Part shown: positions 53,501 through 62,713 of the stretch, one piece after another | Layout of the letters: every line of letters begins with the position of its first letter | How positions within the stretch are numbered: position 1 is the stretch's first letter | NCBI GenBank assembly: GCA_023420085.1 | Contig: JAEZWQ010000025.1 | Location: forward strand, 142,934-206,933 | Origin: Bacillota bacterium | GTDB lineage: Bacteria > Bacillota > Clostridia > Lachnospirales > Lachnospiraceae | Direction: 5' to 3' | Length of the DNA stretch: 64,000 nucleotides | Program-made: the position numbers and the translations under genes | Notes under the pieces: generated by a model | What the model saw: only the letters and a program-made list of their open reading frames with translations | Databases searched by the model: none | Told to the model about the DNA's origin: nothing

Positions 53501-54227
53501 TTTAGAAATTAATCTAAATGATTTTACAGGATCTCTTGACTTACTATTGCATTTGATTGAAAAAAACAAAGTAGATATATATGATATTCCAATAGTTGAA
53601 ATAACTGATCAGTACATAGAATTTATTGAAAAAACTGAAGATAAGTTAAATATAGCTAGTGAATTTATAGTAACTGCAGCAACTTTAATATCTATAAAAA
53701 CTAGGATGCTTTTACCAAAACATGAAGATGAAGAGGATCCAAGAACTGAATTGGTAAATCAACTATTAGAATATAAATATTATAAAATGATATCTGAAAG
53801 ACTTCATGAATTAGAAAAAGAAGGTAATAAGGTTATTATCAAGGGGACAAATCTACCAGATGAAGTTATTCAATATGAGTATAAACCAAATGTAGATGAA
53901 TTGTTTTCAGGTACAAATACAGAAGAATTATGTAATATATTTGAGAAATTACTAAAGAATTTCAATGATAGAATTGATACTATACGTTCAGGATTTGACA
54001 GAGTTATTGATGATAAATGGACAATTTCTGATAGAATAGATTATTTAAGAAAGTTCTGTAAGGAAAAGATAAAGTTTAGTTTTTCAGAATTAATGAAAGA
54101 AGCTACATCAAGACTGCAAATAGTCGTTACATTTTTAGCTATTTTAGAACTGACTAAGCTTGGAGAACTAGGGATAAGTCAAGATAAATTCAATACAGAT
54201 ATTAATATAGAGGTTATAAGTGGATAA
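53490..54227 (+). CDS. scpA: Segregation and condensation protein A
   Basis: 245 residues. It is the kleisin of the SMC-ScpAB condensin. NDFTGSLDLLLHLIEKNKVDIYDIPI is the typical N-terminal SMC-binding part (two segments), and the winged helix at the C-terminus has SFSELMKEATSRLQIVVTFLAILEL. The start is TTG at 53490 inside the end of xpt; no ATG or GTG fits. It overlaps scpB by 8 bases. Confidence 0.95.
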   Translation: MKNNLEINLNDFTGSLDLLLHLIEKNKVDIYDIPIVEITDQYIEFIEKTEDKLNIASEFIVTAATLISIKTRMLLPKHEDEEDPRTELVNQLLEYKYYKMISERLHELEKEGNKVIIKGTNLPDEVIQYEYKPNVDELFSGTNTEELCNIFEKLLKNFNDRIDTIRSGFDRVIDDKWTISDRIDYLRKFCKEKIKFSFSELMKEATSRLQIVVTFLAILELTKLGELGISQDKFNTDINIEVISG

Positions 54228-54744
54228 TATTCAAGGAATAATTGAAGGCATTTTATTTTCGATGGGAGAGCCGGTAGATGTTGCAAAGCTAGCGTACGCA
54301 TTAGATGTTGATATTAAAAGAATGCACATTATAATGGAAGAGGTTATAAAAAATTTTAACAGTGAAGATAGAGGTACTCAAATAATAAGACTGGAAGATT
54401 CCTATCAAATGACAACAAAGCCTGAAATATTTAAATATTTGATAAAAGTTGTTAAGCAGCCTAGGAAATTTCAATTAACTCAGGCTTTACTAGAAAGCCT
54501 TGCTATTATTGCATTTAAACAGCCTGTAACAAAATCTGATATTGAAAAAATTAGAGGAGTTAATAGTGATTATGTGGTAAATAAGCTTGTTGAGTATGGT
54601 CTCATTGAAGAAGTTGGAAGAAGTGAAACCATTGGACGTCCAGTATTATTTTCAACCACAAACGATTTTTTACGAATATTTTCTATTTCAAATATAGATG
54701 AACTAAAAGAAATGGTTCCAAGCTCAGTTGAAGAAACTAATTAG
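54220..54744 (+). CDS. scpB: Segregation and condensation protein B
   Basis: 174 residues with two winged-helix domains. IEGILFSMGEPVDVAKLA opens the first and ALLESLAIIAFKQPVTKSDIEKIRGVNSD (two parts) the second; IGRPVLFSTT is near the end. It binds ScpA as a dimer. The start is GTG with AGAGG upstream, within the end of scpA. Confidence 0.95.
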   Translation: MDNIQGIIEGILFSMGEPVDVAKLAYALDVDIKRMHIIMEEVIKNFNSEDRGTQIIRLEDSYQMTTKPEIFKYLIKVVKQPRKFQLTQALLESLAIIAFKQPVTKSDIEKIRGVNSDYVVNKLVEYGLIEEVGRSETIGRPVLFSTTNDFLRIFSISNIDELKEMVPSSVEETN

Positions 54745-54760
54745 GATAGAGGTTAAACAT

Positions 54761-55375
54761 TTGGATATTAAGATACTCGGTTTTACATTATATGAATTGA
54801 TATGGTTTTTTTGGATTTATAGCTTTCTTGGTTGGACATTTGAGAGTATATATTCATCAATACATGAGGGACGTCTAATTAATAGAGGGTATGTTACCGG
54901 ACCATGTTGTCCAATATATGGGTTAGGTTCTTTAATAATATTACTAGTATTAAATAGATTCGAAGATAATATAATATTACTTTTTATTGTAGGTGTAATA
55001 CTGACCAGTCTATTAGAGTACATAGTATATATTATAATGGATAAGATATTTAATCAAAAATGGTGGGATTATTCAGATTTAAAGTTTAATTATAAAGGTA
55101 TATTATCATTAGAAAGTTCTATAGCATGGGGTATTTTAGCAGTACTCTTAATAAAAATAATTCATCCACTAGTAGAACTTTTTTTAAGAATGTTTAATCA
55201 TTCTTTAGGAATTAAATTTTTGATTATAATACTGGTTATATTTATACTTGATTTTATGAATGCTACAATAAAAGCTATTAGAAGGTCAGAATCATCTCAA
55301 ATGGTTATATTGAGAGTAAAAACTGAAACTATACGTCATATAATTATGAATATTTTCACTAAAAAAGGTAAGTAA
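54761..55375 (+). CDS. CmpB-type (PF06541) membrane protein
   Basis: 204 residues with about five hydrophobic segments. FLGWTFESIY, NRGYVTGPCCPIYGLG and the WWDYSDLKFNYKGILSLESSIAWG block are the family pattern. Family members are labelled putative ABC transporter permeases without firm evidence. The frame reaches back to TTG 54728 inside scpB; TTG 54761 is preferred because GAGG lies eight bases before it. The TAATG end couples it to ruvA. Confidence 0.8.
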   Translation: MDIKILGFTLYELIWFFWIYSFLGWTFESIYSSIHEGRLINRGYVTGPCCPIYGLGSLIILLVLNRFEDNIILLFIVGVILTSLLEYIVYIIMDKIFNQKWWDYSDLKFNYKGILSLESSIAWGILAVLLIKIIHPLVELFLRMFNHSLGIKFLIIILVIFILDFMNATIKAIRRSESSQMVILRVKTETIRHIIMNIFTKKGK

Positions 55376-55950
55376 TGTATAATTTTTTTAAAGGTAAAGT
55401 AGTAGAAATATTAACAGATAAAATAGTATTAGAAAATAATAACATTGGATATGAAATTTTTTTATCAGAGAGAGATATAAGAAGCATTTATGATAAAGAG
55501 GAAGTGAAAGTTTATACATATTTCAATGTCAGAGAAGATGCAATGCTTCTTTATGGATTTATGGATAAGGAAGATAAAAATACATTTATTCAATTGTTAA
55601 ATGTTAGTAAGGTAGGCACAAAAACTGCCTTAAGTATTCTAAATAAACTTAGTTCTAGTGAAATAACTCTTGCTCTTGAAAATAGTGATGTTAATACTAT
55701 ATCAAAATGCCCAGGAGTTGGTAAGAAAACGGCAGAAAGAATTATTTTAGAATTAAAAGGAAAGCTTGTTGTATCTTCAGATATAATAAATATTCAAAAT
55801 ACAGATATGAATGATGCATATGAAGCGATGATTGGGCTAGGATTTGATGAGACTAGTATTAAGAAGATATTTAAGAAGATTGATAATATTGATAAATTAT
55901 CAACTGAAGAGATAATAAAATTAGGCTTAAAGGAATTAGGCAATGCGTAA
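55375..55950 (+). CDS. ruvA: Holliday junction DNA helicase subunit RuvA
   Basis: 191 residues. An OB-fold N-terminus (MYNFFKGKVVEI) and VREDAMLLYGF are followed by two helix-hairpin-helix motifs (LLNVSKVGTKTALSIL and ISKCPGVGKKTAERII) and a C-terminal RuvB-binding domain. It binds four-way junctions and positions RuvB. It overlaps ruvB by 8 bases. No ruvC is present, as usual in low-GC Gram-positives. Confidence 0.95.
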   Translation: MYNFFKGKVVEILTDKIVLENNNIGYEIFLSERDIRSIYDKEEVKVYTYFNVREDAMLLYGFMDKEDKNTFIQLLNVSKVGTKTALSILNKLSSSEITLALENSDVNTISKCPGVGKKTAERIILELKGKLVVSSDIINIQNTDMNDAYEAMIGLGFDETSIKKIFKKIDNIDKLSTEEIIKLGLKELGNA

Positions 55951-56950
55951 ATCGATTATTACAACTGATATTACAACTGAAGATAAGATAAATGAAGTTG
56001 CATTAAGACCTCAGTTTTTTGATGAATATATAGGACAAAATAAATCTATAGATCAACTTAGAATATATATAGAAGCTGCAAAGAAAAGAAATGAATCATT
56101 AGACCATGTATTATTATATGGTCCGCCAGGACTAGGAAAAACAACTCTAGCCAATATTATTGCAAATGAGTTGGAAGTTAATTTGAAAGTAACATCAGGT
56201 CCAGCGATAGAAAAACCGGGTGAGATTGCAGCAATTTTAAGCAACTTAAAGGAAAATGATTTGTTATTTATTGACGAAATTCATAGATTAAATAGGCAGG
56301 TAGAGGAAGTATTATATCCTGCAATGGAAGATTTTGCAATAGATATAATGATAGGTAAAGGACCTATGGCAAAATCAATAAGATTAGACTTGCCGAAGTT
56401 TACTTTAGTTGGTGCAACTACTAGAGCAGGGATGTTAACATCTCCTTTGAGAGATAGATTCGGAGTGATACATAAATTAGATTTTTATTCTAATGAAGAT
56501 TTAGCTAAAATAGTTAAAAGGAGTGGTAAAGTTTTAGGGCTTAAGTTAGATGATGATGCTGCTTTTGAAATAGGAAGAAGATCCAGAGGAACCCCTAGAA
56601 TTGCTAATAGATTACTAAAAAGAGTTAGAGATTTTGCAGAAGTTTTACACGATGGCAATGTGGATAAAGAAATAGTATATAATATATTAAATGATTTAGA
56701 TGTGGATAAAGACGGGTTGGATAGTACAGATAGAAATATATTATTGACTTTAATTGAAAAATTTGCTGGTAAACCGACAGGTATAGATACACTTTCTGCA
56801 GCTATAGGTGAAGATATAACGACAATTGAAGATGTGTATGAACCATTTTTAATACAAAAAGGATATTTGATTAAGACACCAAGAGGTAGAGTAGTAAGTA
56901 AAGAAGGCTATATGCATTTAGGGTTAACTGCACTATATACGGAGGAATAA
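55943..56950 (+). CDS. ruvB: Holliday junction DNA helicase subunit RuvB
   Basis: 335 residues. Walker A YGPPGLGKTTLA, Walker B LLFIDEIHRLN, sensor 1 GATTRAGMLTSPLRDRFG, and the C-terminal winged helix with TPRGRVVS. It is the motor of branch migration. AAGGA lies before the ATG within ruvA. Confidence 0.97.
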   Translation: MRKSIITTDITTEDKINEVALRPQFFDEYIGQNKSIDQLRIYIEAAKKRNESLDHVLLYGPPGLGKTTLANIIANELEVNLKVTSGPAIEKPGEIAAILSNLKENDLLFIDEIHRLNRQVEEVLYPAMEDFAIDIMIGKGPMAKSIRLDLPKFTLVGATTRAGMLTSPLRDRFGVIHKLDFYSNEDLAKIVKRSGKVLGLKLDDDAAFEIGRRSRGTPRIANRLLKRVRDFAEVLHDGNVDKEIVYNILNDLDVDKDGLDSTDRNILLTLIEKFAGKPTGIDTLSAAIGEDITTIEDVYEPFLIQKGYLIKTPRGRVVSKEGYMHLGLTALYTEE

Positions 56951-57312
56951 TGGAAAAGGAAAAGGTAGAAGTTGTAATAATGGGTAAAGTTCATACCATT
57001 ATTGGAAATGAAAATAAGGAATACTTACAAAAACTTGCAACGTATATTGATACTAAGTTAAGAGAGGTAACAAGTCATCCAAGTTTTAGAAGAATGTCTT
57101 TAGAAAATAAGCAACTTTTTATAAATTTGAATCTAGCTGAAGATTATTGTAAGGCGAAGGATTGGGCTGATCAATTAGAAAAAGATAAACTTCAAAGCCA
57201 AGAAGAAATTTATAAGTTAAAGGAAAAAATTGTAGATTTAGAAGTACAACTAAGCCATCAATTAGGTAGGCTTAAAGAGTTAGAAAGAATAACTAATGCA
57301 AAGAAAAATTGA
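56950..57312 (+). CDS. zapA: Cell division protein ZapA
   Basis: 120 residues. The N-terminal ZapA fold (KVEVVIMGKVHTIIGNEN, then YLQKLATYIDTKL) is followed by a long coiled coil (about 65-115). ZapA bundles FtsZ filaments. CGGAGGA precedes the ATG, which overlaps the ruvB stop. Its end overlaps the U32 gene by 17 bases. Confidence 0.88.
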   Translation: MEKEKVEVVIMGKVHTIIGNENKEYLQKLATYIDTKLREVTSHPSFRRMSLENKQLFINLNLAEDYCKAKDWADQLEKDKLQSQEEIYKLKEKIVDLEVQLSHQLGRLKELERITNAKKN

Positions 57313-59386
57313 ACTTTTAGCACCAGCAAAATCATTTGAGGCTATGATAACAGCTTATAAGGCTGGTGCCGATGCGGTATATGCTGGAGGACAAAAATTT
57401 AGCGCTAGAGCATATGCTACAAACTTTAACGAAGAAGAAATTATTGAAGCTATAAGGGTTTCGCATCTATTTGGAAAGAAGTTTTATTTAGCTGTAAATA
57501 CGTTAGTTAAGGAATTTGAAATACAAGATAGCTTGTATTCTTATATTGAAAAACTTTATATAAATGGATTAGACGCATGTATTATTCAAGATATAGGCGT
57601 TTTTTCGTTTTTGAAGAAGTACTTTCCTTCCATGGATTTACATATTAGCACACAAGCAAGTATAACAAATAAAAAAGGTGCTGGATTTTTTCATGACTTG
57701 GGAGCTAGTAGGATAGTAACTGCTAGAGAAATGAATTTAAAAGAAATACAAGCTATTAGAAAAATATATGATATTGAAATAGAAAGTTTTATTCACGGGG
57801 CATTATGTTATTGCTATTCTGGACAATGTATGTTTAGTAGTATGCTAGGTGAACGTAGTGGCAATAGGGGAAGGTGTGCCCAACCTTGTAGATTACCATA
57901 TGATATATATGACTTTAATGGTAATAAGCTTAATAAGAATAAGATATATCCATTAAGTTTAAAAGATATGTGTACAGTTGAAAATATTCCACAGTTATTA
58001 TCATCAGGTATAACTTCACTAAAGATTGAAGGCAGAATGAAATCTTTAGAATATTTAGCTACAGTTACATCTATATATAGGAAGTACATTGATATGTATT
58101 TAAGAGGCGATGATTATATTGTAGATAAAGTAGATATTCAAAAATTGTTAGATATTTACAATAGAGGTGGATTTTCGGGTGGATACTATAATGATAAATT
58201 AAAAAATATGGTAAGCATACATGGGAATGCAAAACAGGATGTTAGTAAATCGGCTATTAATAGATTAGAGAGTATTAAAAAAGAAGTTGAAGAAAATTAT
58301 TTAAGTAAAAAGCTATTAAAACCAATAGATATATATTTTTATGCTAAGCCTGGTGAAAAATTTAGTGTAACAGTAAGCTGTGATGATAATTATATAACTG
58401 AATATGGAGATGAAGTACAAATTGCAAATAGTAGCTCAGGAAATGAATATATAGAAAAATCGATATGTTCATTAGGAAATACATATTTTAAGGTTAGAAA
58501 TTACTATGAAGAAATAGATGGGAATATTTTTATTCCTGTAAAATCATTAAAAGATTGTAGAAGAAGAATTATAGATAAAATAATGAATTCAAACAATATA
58601 CTTAGAAATGATTTGAATAAATTTGAAGAAATTCCATATACTGCCAAAATAAAAAATAAAAATAGTAAAATATCAGTATCTATAAACAATGTTGATCAAT
58701 TTAAAACTATAATTAAATTTGATAATATTGATAGAATTTATTATAATATCGCTACAATGAACATTGATCAAATTAAAGAATGCATAAATATTAGTAATAA
58801 AGAAAATATTATTGAATTAAGTGCAATATATAATGAAGAAATTGATATTATAAATTTTAGTGTAGATGGTGTTCTTATAAAAAATTTTGAGCAATGGGAA
58901 TATTATAAAGATGCTAAAATATTAAAAATTCTTAATCATAATATTTACACGGCAAATTCATATGCCATTAATTTTGCTAAGGAAAATGGGATTGATGAAG
59001 TATTTATGCCTATTGAAATAACAAAGAAAGAATCGAATAGTATAATTGAGCTATATGATAATGTTGTTGTATATGGATATTTACCAGTTATGATTACGAA
59101 GCAAGATACTTCAACAGTGGTAAAAAATAGAAATAATGATATAATCTTAAAAGATAGGAAAAATGTAGAGTTTATTGCTCAAAGAATGTCAAATAATACT
59201 TATACAGCTATTTATAATAGTGTGCCTCTAAACATTGCAGAGTATTATGATGGTGTAAACAAGCATTTTGATTTTACTAATGAAACCCCTGATAAGATTG
59301 AGGATATATTAGGGCAGTTTGTTAAAAAGGGCAAGTTAGAGTTGGATAAATTTACAAGAGCTCATGTTAAAAATCCTATAAAGTAG
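57296..59386 (+). CDS. U32-family peptidase-like protein
   Basis: 696 residues. The N-terminal U32 domain starts IELLAPAKSFEAMITAYKAGADAVYAGG. The cysteine set in CYCYSGQCMFSSMLG and GNRGRCAQPCRLPYD fits a [4Fe-4S] cluster as in RlhA/TrhP-type relatives. The C-terminal half (from about 330) has the collagenase-associated DUF3656-type region and a second barrel-like part. Some relatives hydroxylate RNA instead of cleaving protein, so peptidase is only a family label. The ribosome binding site is weak and coupling to zapA is likely. Confidence 0.85.
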   Translation: MQRKIELLAPAKSFEAMITAYKAGADAVYAGGQKFSARAYATNFNEEEIIEAIRVSHLFGKKFYLAVNTLVKEFEIQDSLYSYIEKLYINGLDACIIQDIGVFSFLKKYFPSMDLHISTQASITNKKGAGFFHDLGASRIVTAREMNLKEIQAIRKIYDIEIESFIHGALCYCYSGQCMFSSMLGERSGNRGRCAQPCRLPYDIYDFNGNKLNKNKIYPLSLKDMCTVENIPQLLSSGITSLKIEGRMKSLEYLATVTSIYRKYIDMYLRGDDYIVDKVDIQKLLDIYNRGGFSGGYYNDKLKNMVSIHGNAKQDVSKSAINRLESIKKEVEENYLSKKLLKPIDIYFYAKPGEKFSVTVSCDDNYITEYGDEVQIANSSSGNEYIEKSICSLGNTYFKVRNYYEEIDGNIFIPVKSLKDCRRRIIDKIMNSNNILRNDLNKFEEIPYTAKIKNKNSKISVSINNVDQFKTIIKFDNIDRIYYNIATMNIDQIKECINISNKENIIELSAIYNEEIDIINFSVDGVLIKNFEQWEYYKDAKILKILNHNIYTANSYAINFAKENGIDEVFMPIEITKKESNSIIELYDNVVVYGYLPVMITKQDTSTVVKNRNNDIILKDRKNVEFIAQRMSNNTYTAIYNSVPLNIAEYYDGVNKHFDFTNETPDKIEDILGQFVKKGKLELDKFTRAHVKNPIK

Positions 59387-59401
59387 AAATGGTAGGTTAT
59401 A

Positions 59402-60775
59402 ATGCAAGATATTATCTTCCTAAGTGCAAATTATCTAATTATTATACTCATGTCAATATATACGATAAAATGCTTTACTGTATTTAGACATAGTGATGCT
59501 GTTAAGCAAAATAGAATATTTGTACAACAAAATATCCTGATGTTTATAATACATTTTATAGCATATGCAATATTATTTTTGAAAAATCCAGATGAAAAAT
59601 TATTACTGTACTATGGAATGCAATTTGTATTAATTTTATTTATACTTCTTATGTATAATGCAGTCTATCCTGAAAGTTCAAGGTTGATAATAAATAACAT
59701 GTGTATGTTAATTATTATTGGATGTATATACATTTCATCTATTAATAGTGCATTAATAATTAGGCATTTTATATTTATATTTGCAGGGATTTTAGTTAGT
59801 GTTTTTATACCATTTATAATAAAGAAAATAAATGGACTTAGAAATATTTGGTATATTTATGCATTTATAGGTATAGCAGTATTGCTGACAATGAGATTGT
59901 TTTCAAAATCATTAGGAGCACATATAGAAGTTAAGCTTTTGGGTATATCTATGCAGCCGCAGGAATTTATAAAAATTCTATATGTATTTATGATTGCGGC
60001 GATATATGATCGAGGTGTTGAAGTAAAAAGAGTTATATTATGCGGAATACTTTCAGCTGCACATGTTCTGATACTTGTATGGAATAATGATTTAGGAGTT
60101 GCATTAATTTTAGCATTTGTCTATGTTGTGATGACATTTATAGCAACAAAAAATAGTTTATATTTTATATCAGGAGTTATAGGTGCAGGTGTATCATTTG
60201 GCATAGGATATAAGCTTTTTACACATGTTCAAAATAGAGTGGCTATTTGGCTTGATCCTTGGCAAGATTATTTGGGGGTTGGATATCAAATAGTTATGGC
60301 ACTATTTGCAATAGCAAATGGTGGATGGTTTGGAGTAGGGCTTGGTAATGGTCAAGCCAAGACAATACCTATAGTAACATCAGATTTAATGATAATTCCA
60401 ATAATAGAAGAAAGTGGATTAATCTTTGCGATATTTCTTATACTAGTATGTGTAAGTTGTTTTGTGATGTTTCTAAATATCTCATCAGTATTAGATGATA
60501 TGTTTTATAAATTACTAGCATTAGGACTTGGAGCAACATATATTGTTCAAGTTTTATTAACAGTAGGTGGTTCTGTGAAATTTATACCAATGACAGGTGT
60601 TACACTACCACTTATAAGTTATGGAGGAAGTTCTATGTTAGCAACTATTATAGCATTCTCTATTATTCAAGGTCTTTACGTCATCTATGGTATAAAAAGA
60701 CGGGATATTAGCAAACATAGGAGATTATATGAGAAAAGAAAATCAGAGAAAAAACCTAAAAAACAATACAGATAA
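59402..60775 (+). CDS. FtsW/RodA/SpoVE-family peptidoglycan glycosyltransferase
   Basis: 457 residues with about 12 membrane segments. SEDS landmarks are KSLGAHIEVKLLGISMQPQEF, WNNDLGVALIL, the DPWQDYLGVGYQIVMALFAIANGGW region with GVGLGNGQAK, and IPIIEESGLIFA. SEDS proteins polymerise lipid II together with a class B PBP, and here that PBP follows and overlaps by 47 bases. The basic C-terminal tail (RRLYEKRKSEKKPKKQ) is encoded in the overlap. Which of FtsW, RodA or SpoVE it equals is not decidable. Confidence 0.9.
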   Translation: MQDIIFLSANYLIIILMSIYTIKCFTVFRHSDAVKQNRIFVQQNILMFIIHFIAYAILFLKNPDEKLLLYYGMQFVLILFILLMYNAVYPESSRLIINNMCMLIIIGCIYISSINSALIIRHFIFIFAGILVSVFIPFIIKKINGLRNIWYIYAFIGIAVLLTMRLFSKSLGAHIEVKLLGISMQPQEFIKILYVFMIAAIYDRGVEVKRVILCGILSAAHVLILVWNNDLGVALILAFVYVVMTFIATKNSLYFISGVIGAGVSFGIGYKLFTHVQNRVAIWLDPWQDYLGVGYQIVMALFAIANGGWFGVGLGNGQAKTIPIVTSDLMIIPIIEESGLIFAIFLILVCVSCFVMFLNISSVLDDMFYKLLALGLGATYIVQVLLTVGGSVKFIPMTGVTLPLISYGGSSMLATIIAFSIIQGLYVIYGIKRRDISKHRRLYEKRKSEKKPKKQYR

Positions 60776-62255
60776 TAGCAGAAGATATGATACCATAACA
60801 TTAGAAAAATTAGAAAATGAGAATAAAAGACAAAAAAGTTCTGGACACGTTATTTTTATAATATACTTGTTTATAATTTTATTTATGTCTTTAATAGTAT
60901 ATCTAATACATTTTCAATTTACACAATCACAAAAACTTGTATCTGATTATAGAAATCCAATGTTAATCGAAAAAGAAAAAAATGTTAAATTGGGAAATGT
61001 TTATGCTTCGGATGCAAAAACTATATTAGCTACAAGCGAAAAAACTGATAATGGATACAATAGAAGCTATCCATATGGTGAAGTATTTGCTCATCCAATT
61101 GGGTATTCAAAAAATGGTAGAACAGAATTAGAATCAAGTTTATACCAATCATTATTATCAACAGGGGATGAAGATATAAGTTTAATTGATAAGATAAGAC
61201 AGATGAATGATGAAAAGACCGACAATACAGGAAATTCCGTTATAACTACATTAGATGCTAGATTACAGACAGTAGCATATAATGCTATGGGAAGTAGAAA
61301 AGGTGCCGTAGTTATTATGGAACCTAAAACAGGCAAAGTTCTTACCATGGTATCCAAACCATCATTTGATCCTAATAATTTACAAGAAAATTGGGATAAT
61401 TTAGTAAATGATACGACAAATTCTCCATTAGTAAATAGAGCTACACAAGGACTATATCCTCCTGGATCAACTTTTAAAGTATTGACTGCACTCGAATATA
61501 TGAGGGAAAATCCTAATTACTCTGAGTATAGATATGATTGTGGGGGAGTCATTGAAAGAAATGGATTATCTGTTGCATGTGCTTTTAATAGGGCTCATGG
61601 ATCTTTGGATATATATGGAGCTATGGCACAATCTTGTAATGGAGCATTCATTGATATGGGTATGACTTTAGATGTTACAAAATATAGACAATTAGTTGAA
61701 GATTTTGGATTCAATGAAAAATTACCGATAAATGATATGCCATATACACAAAGTAAATTCTCATTAGATAAAGGATCTTCACAAGGTGAAAAAATGCAGA
61801 CAGTATTCGGACAAGGGAACACACTTGTGACCCCTTTACAAAACTGCATAATTGCTTCAACAATAGCTAATGATGGGAATATGATGGAAGTGCAGTTTGT
61901 CGACAGAGTATTAAATAGTTCGGGAGATGTTATTGAACAAAAAGAACCTGTAATTTATAAAAAGGTTTTAGATATTGCTGAAGCTATTCAAGTTAAGAAT
62001 ATGATGAGAGGAGTTGTTACAAATGGGTTAGCACAACAACTTAAAAATAGCAATTATTCGGTAGCATGTAAAACAGGAACGGCACAGTATAATAATAACA
62101 ATAATACACATAATCTAATAATAGGATTTGCACCAGAAGATGATCCACAGATAGCTTTTAGTATTGTTTTAGAAGGCTATGAAGGACAACCTCAAATTGA
62201 TAATGATTTGATGTATGTAACAAAAACTATTTTGGATTCATATTTTTACAGATAA
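60729..62255 (+). CDS. Class B penicillin-binding protein transpeptidase
   Basis: 508 residues. A basic N-terminus and one TM anchor (about 37-60) are followed by a short pedestal domain and the transpeptidase. Active-site motifs are complete: S247-T-F-K250, S302-C-N304, and K448-T-G-T451. It cross-links glycan made by the SEDS partner. There is no PASTA domain. The short N-terminal module resembles PbpA-type proteins that pair with a SEDS gene. AGGAG before the ATG lies inside the SEDS gene. Confidence 0.92.
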   Translation: MRKENQRKNLKNNTDNSRRYDTITLEKLENENKRQKSSGHVIFIIYLFIILFMSLIVYLIHFQFTQSQKLVSDYRNPMLIEKEKNVKLGNVYASDAKTILATSEKTDNGYNRSYPYGEVFAHPIGYSKNGRTELESSLYQSLLSTGDEDISLIDKIRQMNDEKTDNTGNSVITTLDARLQTVAYNAMGSRKGAVVIMEPKTGKVLTMVSKPSFDPNNLQENWDNLVNDTTNSPLVNRATQGLYPPGSTFKVLTALEYMRENPNYSEYRYDCGGVIERNGLSVACAFNRAHGSLDIYGAMAQSCNGAFIDMGMTLDVTKYRQLVEDFGFNEKLPINDMPYTQSKFSLDKGSSQGEKMQTVFGQGNTLVTPLQNCIIASTIANDGNMMEVQFVDRVLNSSGDVIEQKEPVIYKKVLDIAEAIQVKNMMRGVVTNGLAQQLKNSNYSVACKTGTAQYNNNNNTHNLIIGFAPEDDPQIAFSIVLEGYEGQPQIDNDLMYVTKTILDSYFYR

Positions 62256-62267
62256 AAGGAGAGTTAA

Positions 62268-62711
62268 ATGGATGCAATAAGCTGCGGAGGTGTTGTAATA
62301 TATAGGGATAAAGTTTTGCTATTATATAAAAATATAATTAAAAAATATGATGCATGGGTTTTGCCAAAAGGAACTCTTGAACAGGGTGAAACATATGAAA
62401 AAACAGCTTTAAGAGAAGTAAAAGAAGAAGCTGGTATAAATGCAAGAATACAATCATATCTTGGTGAAACAAGCTATACATTTAAAGTTAGTGGTAAAAC
62501 AATAAATAAATCTGTACATTGGTTTTTGATGAGTGCTAATAGCTATTATTCAAACCCACAGGCAGAGGAATTCTTCGTTGACTCTGGATATTACAAATAT
62601 AATGAAGCAAAATTCTTAATTAATTATGATAATGAAGCATATATGGTAAAAAAAGGATTTGACAGATATCATTACTTTTTAAGTAATAATAGATGGCCAA
62701 AAGGAAGGTAA
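62268..62711 (+). CDS. Nudix hydrolase
   Basis: 147 residues. The Nudix box is GTLEQGETYEKTALREVKEEAG, complete with REVKEE; the preceding AWVLPKG is typical. Such proteins cleave nucleoside diphosphates linked to another group; the Ap4A-like or NDP-sugar substrate is unknown. AAAGGAGAG is at a normal distance from the ATG. The stop is two bases before the dehydrogenase start. Confidence 0.9.
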   Translation: MDAISCGGVVIYRDKVLLLYKNIIKKYDAWVLPKGTLEQGETYEKTALREVKEEAGINARIQSYLGETSYTFKVSGKTINKSVHWFLMSANSYYSNPQAEEFFVDSGYYKYNEAKFLINYDNEAYMVKKGFDRYHYFLSNNRWPKGR

Positions 62712-62713
62712 AT

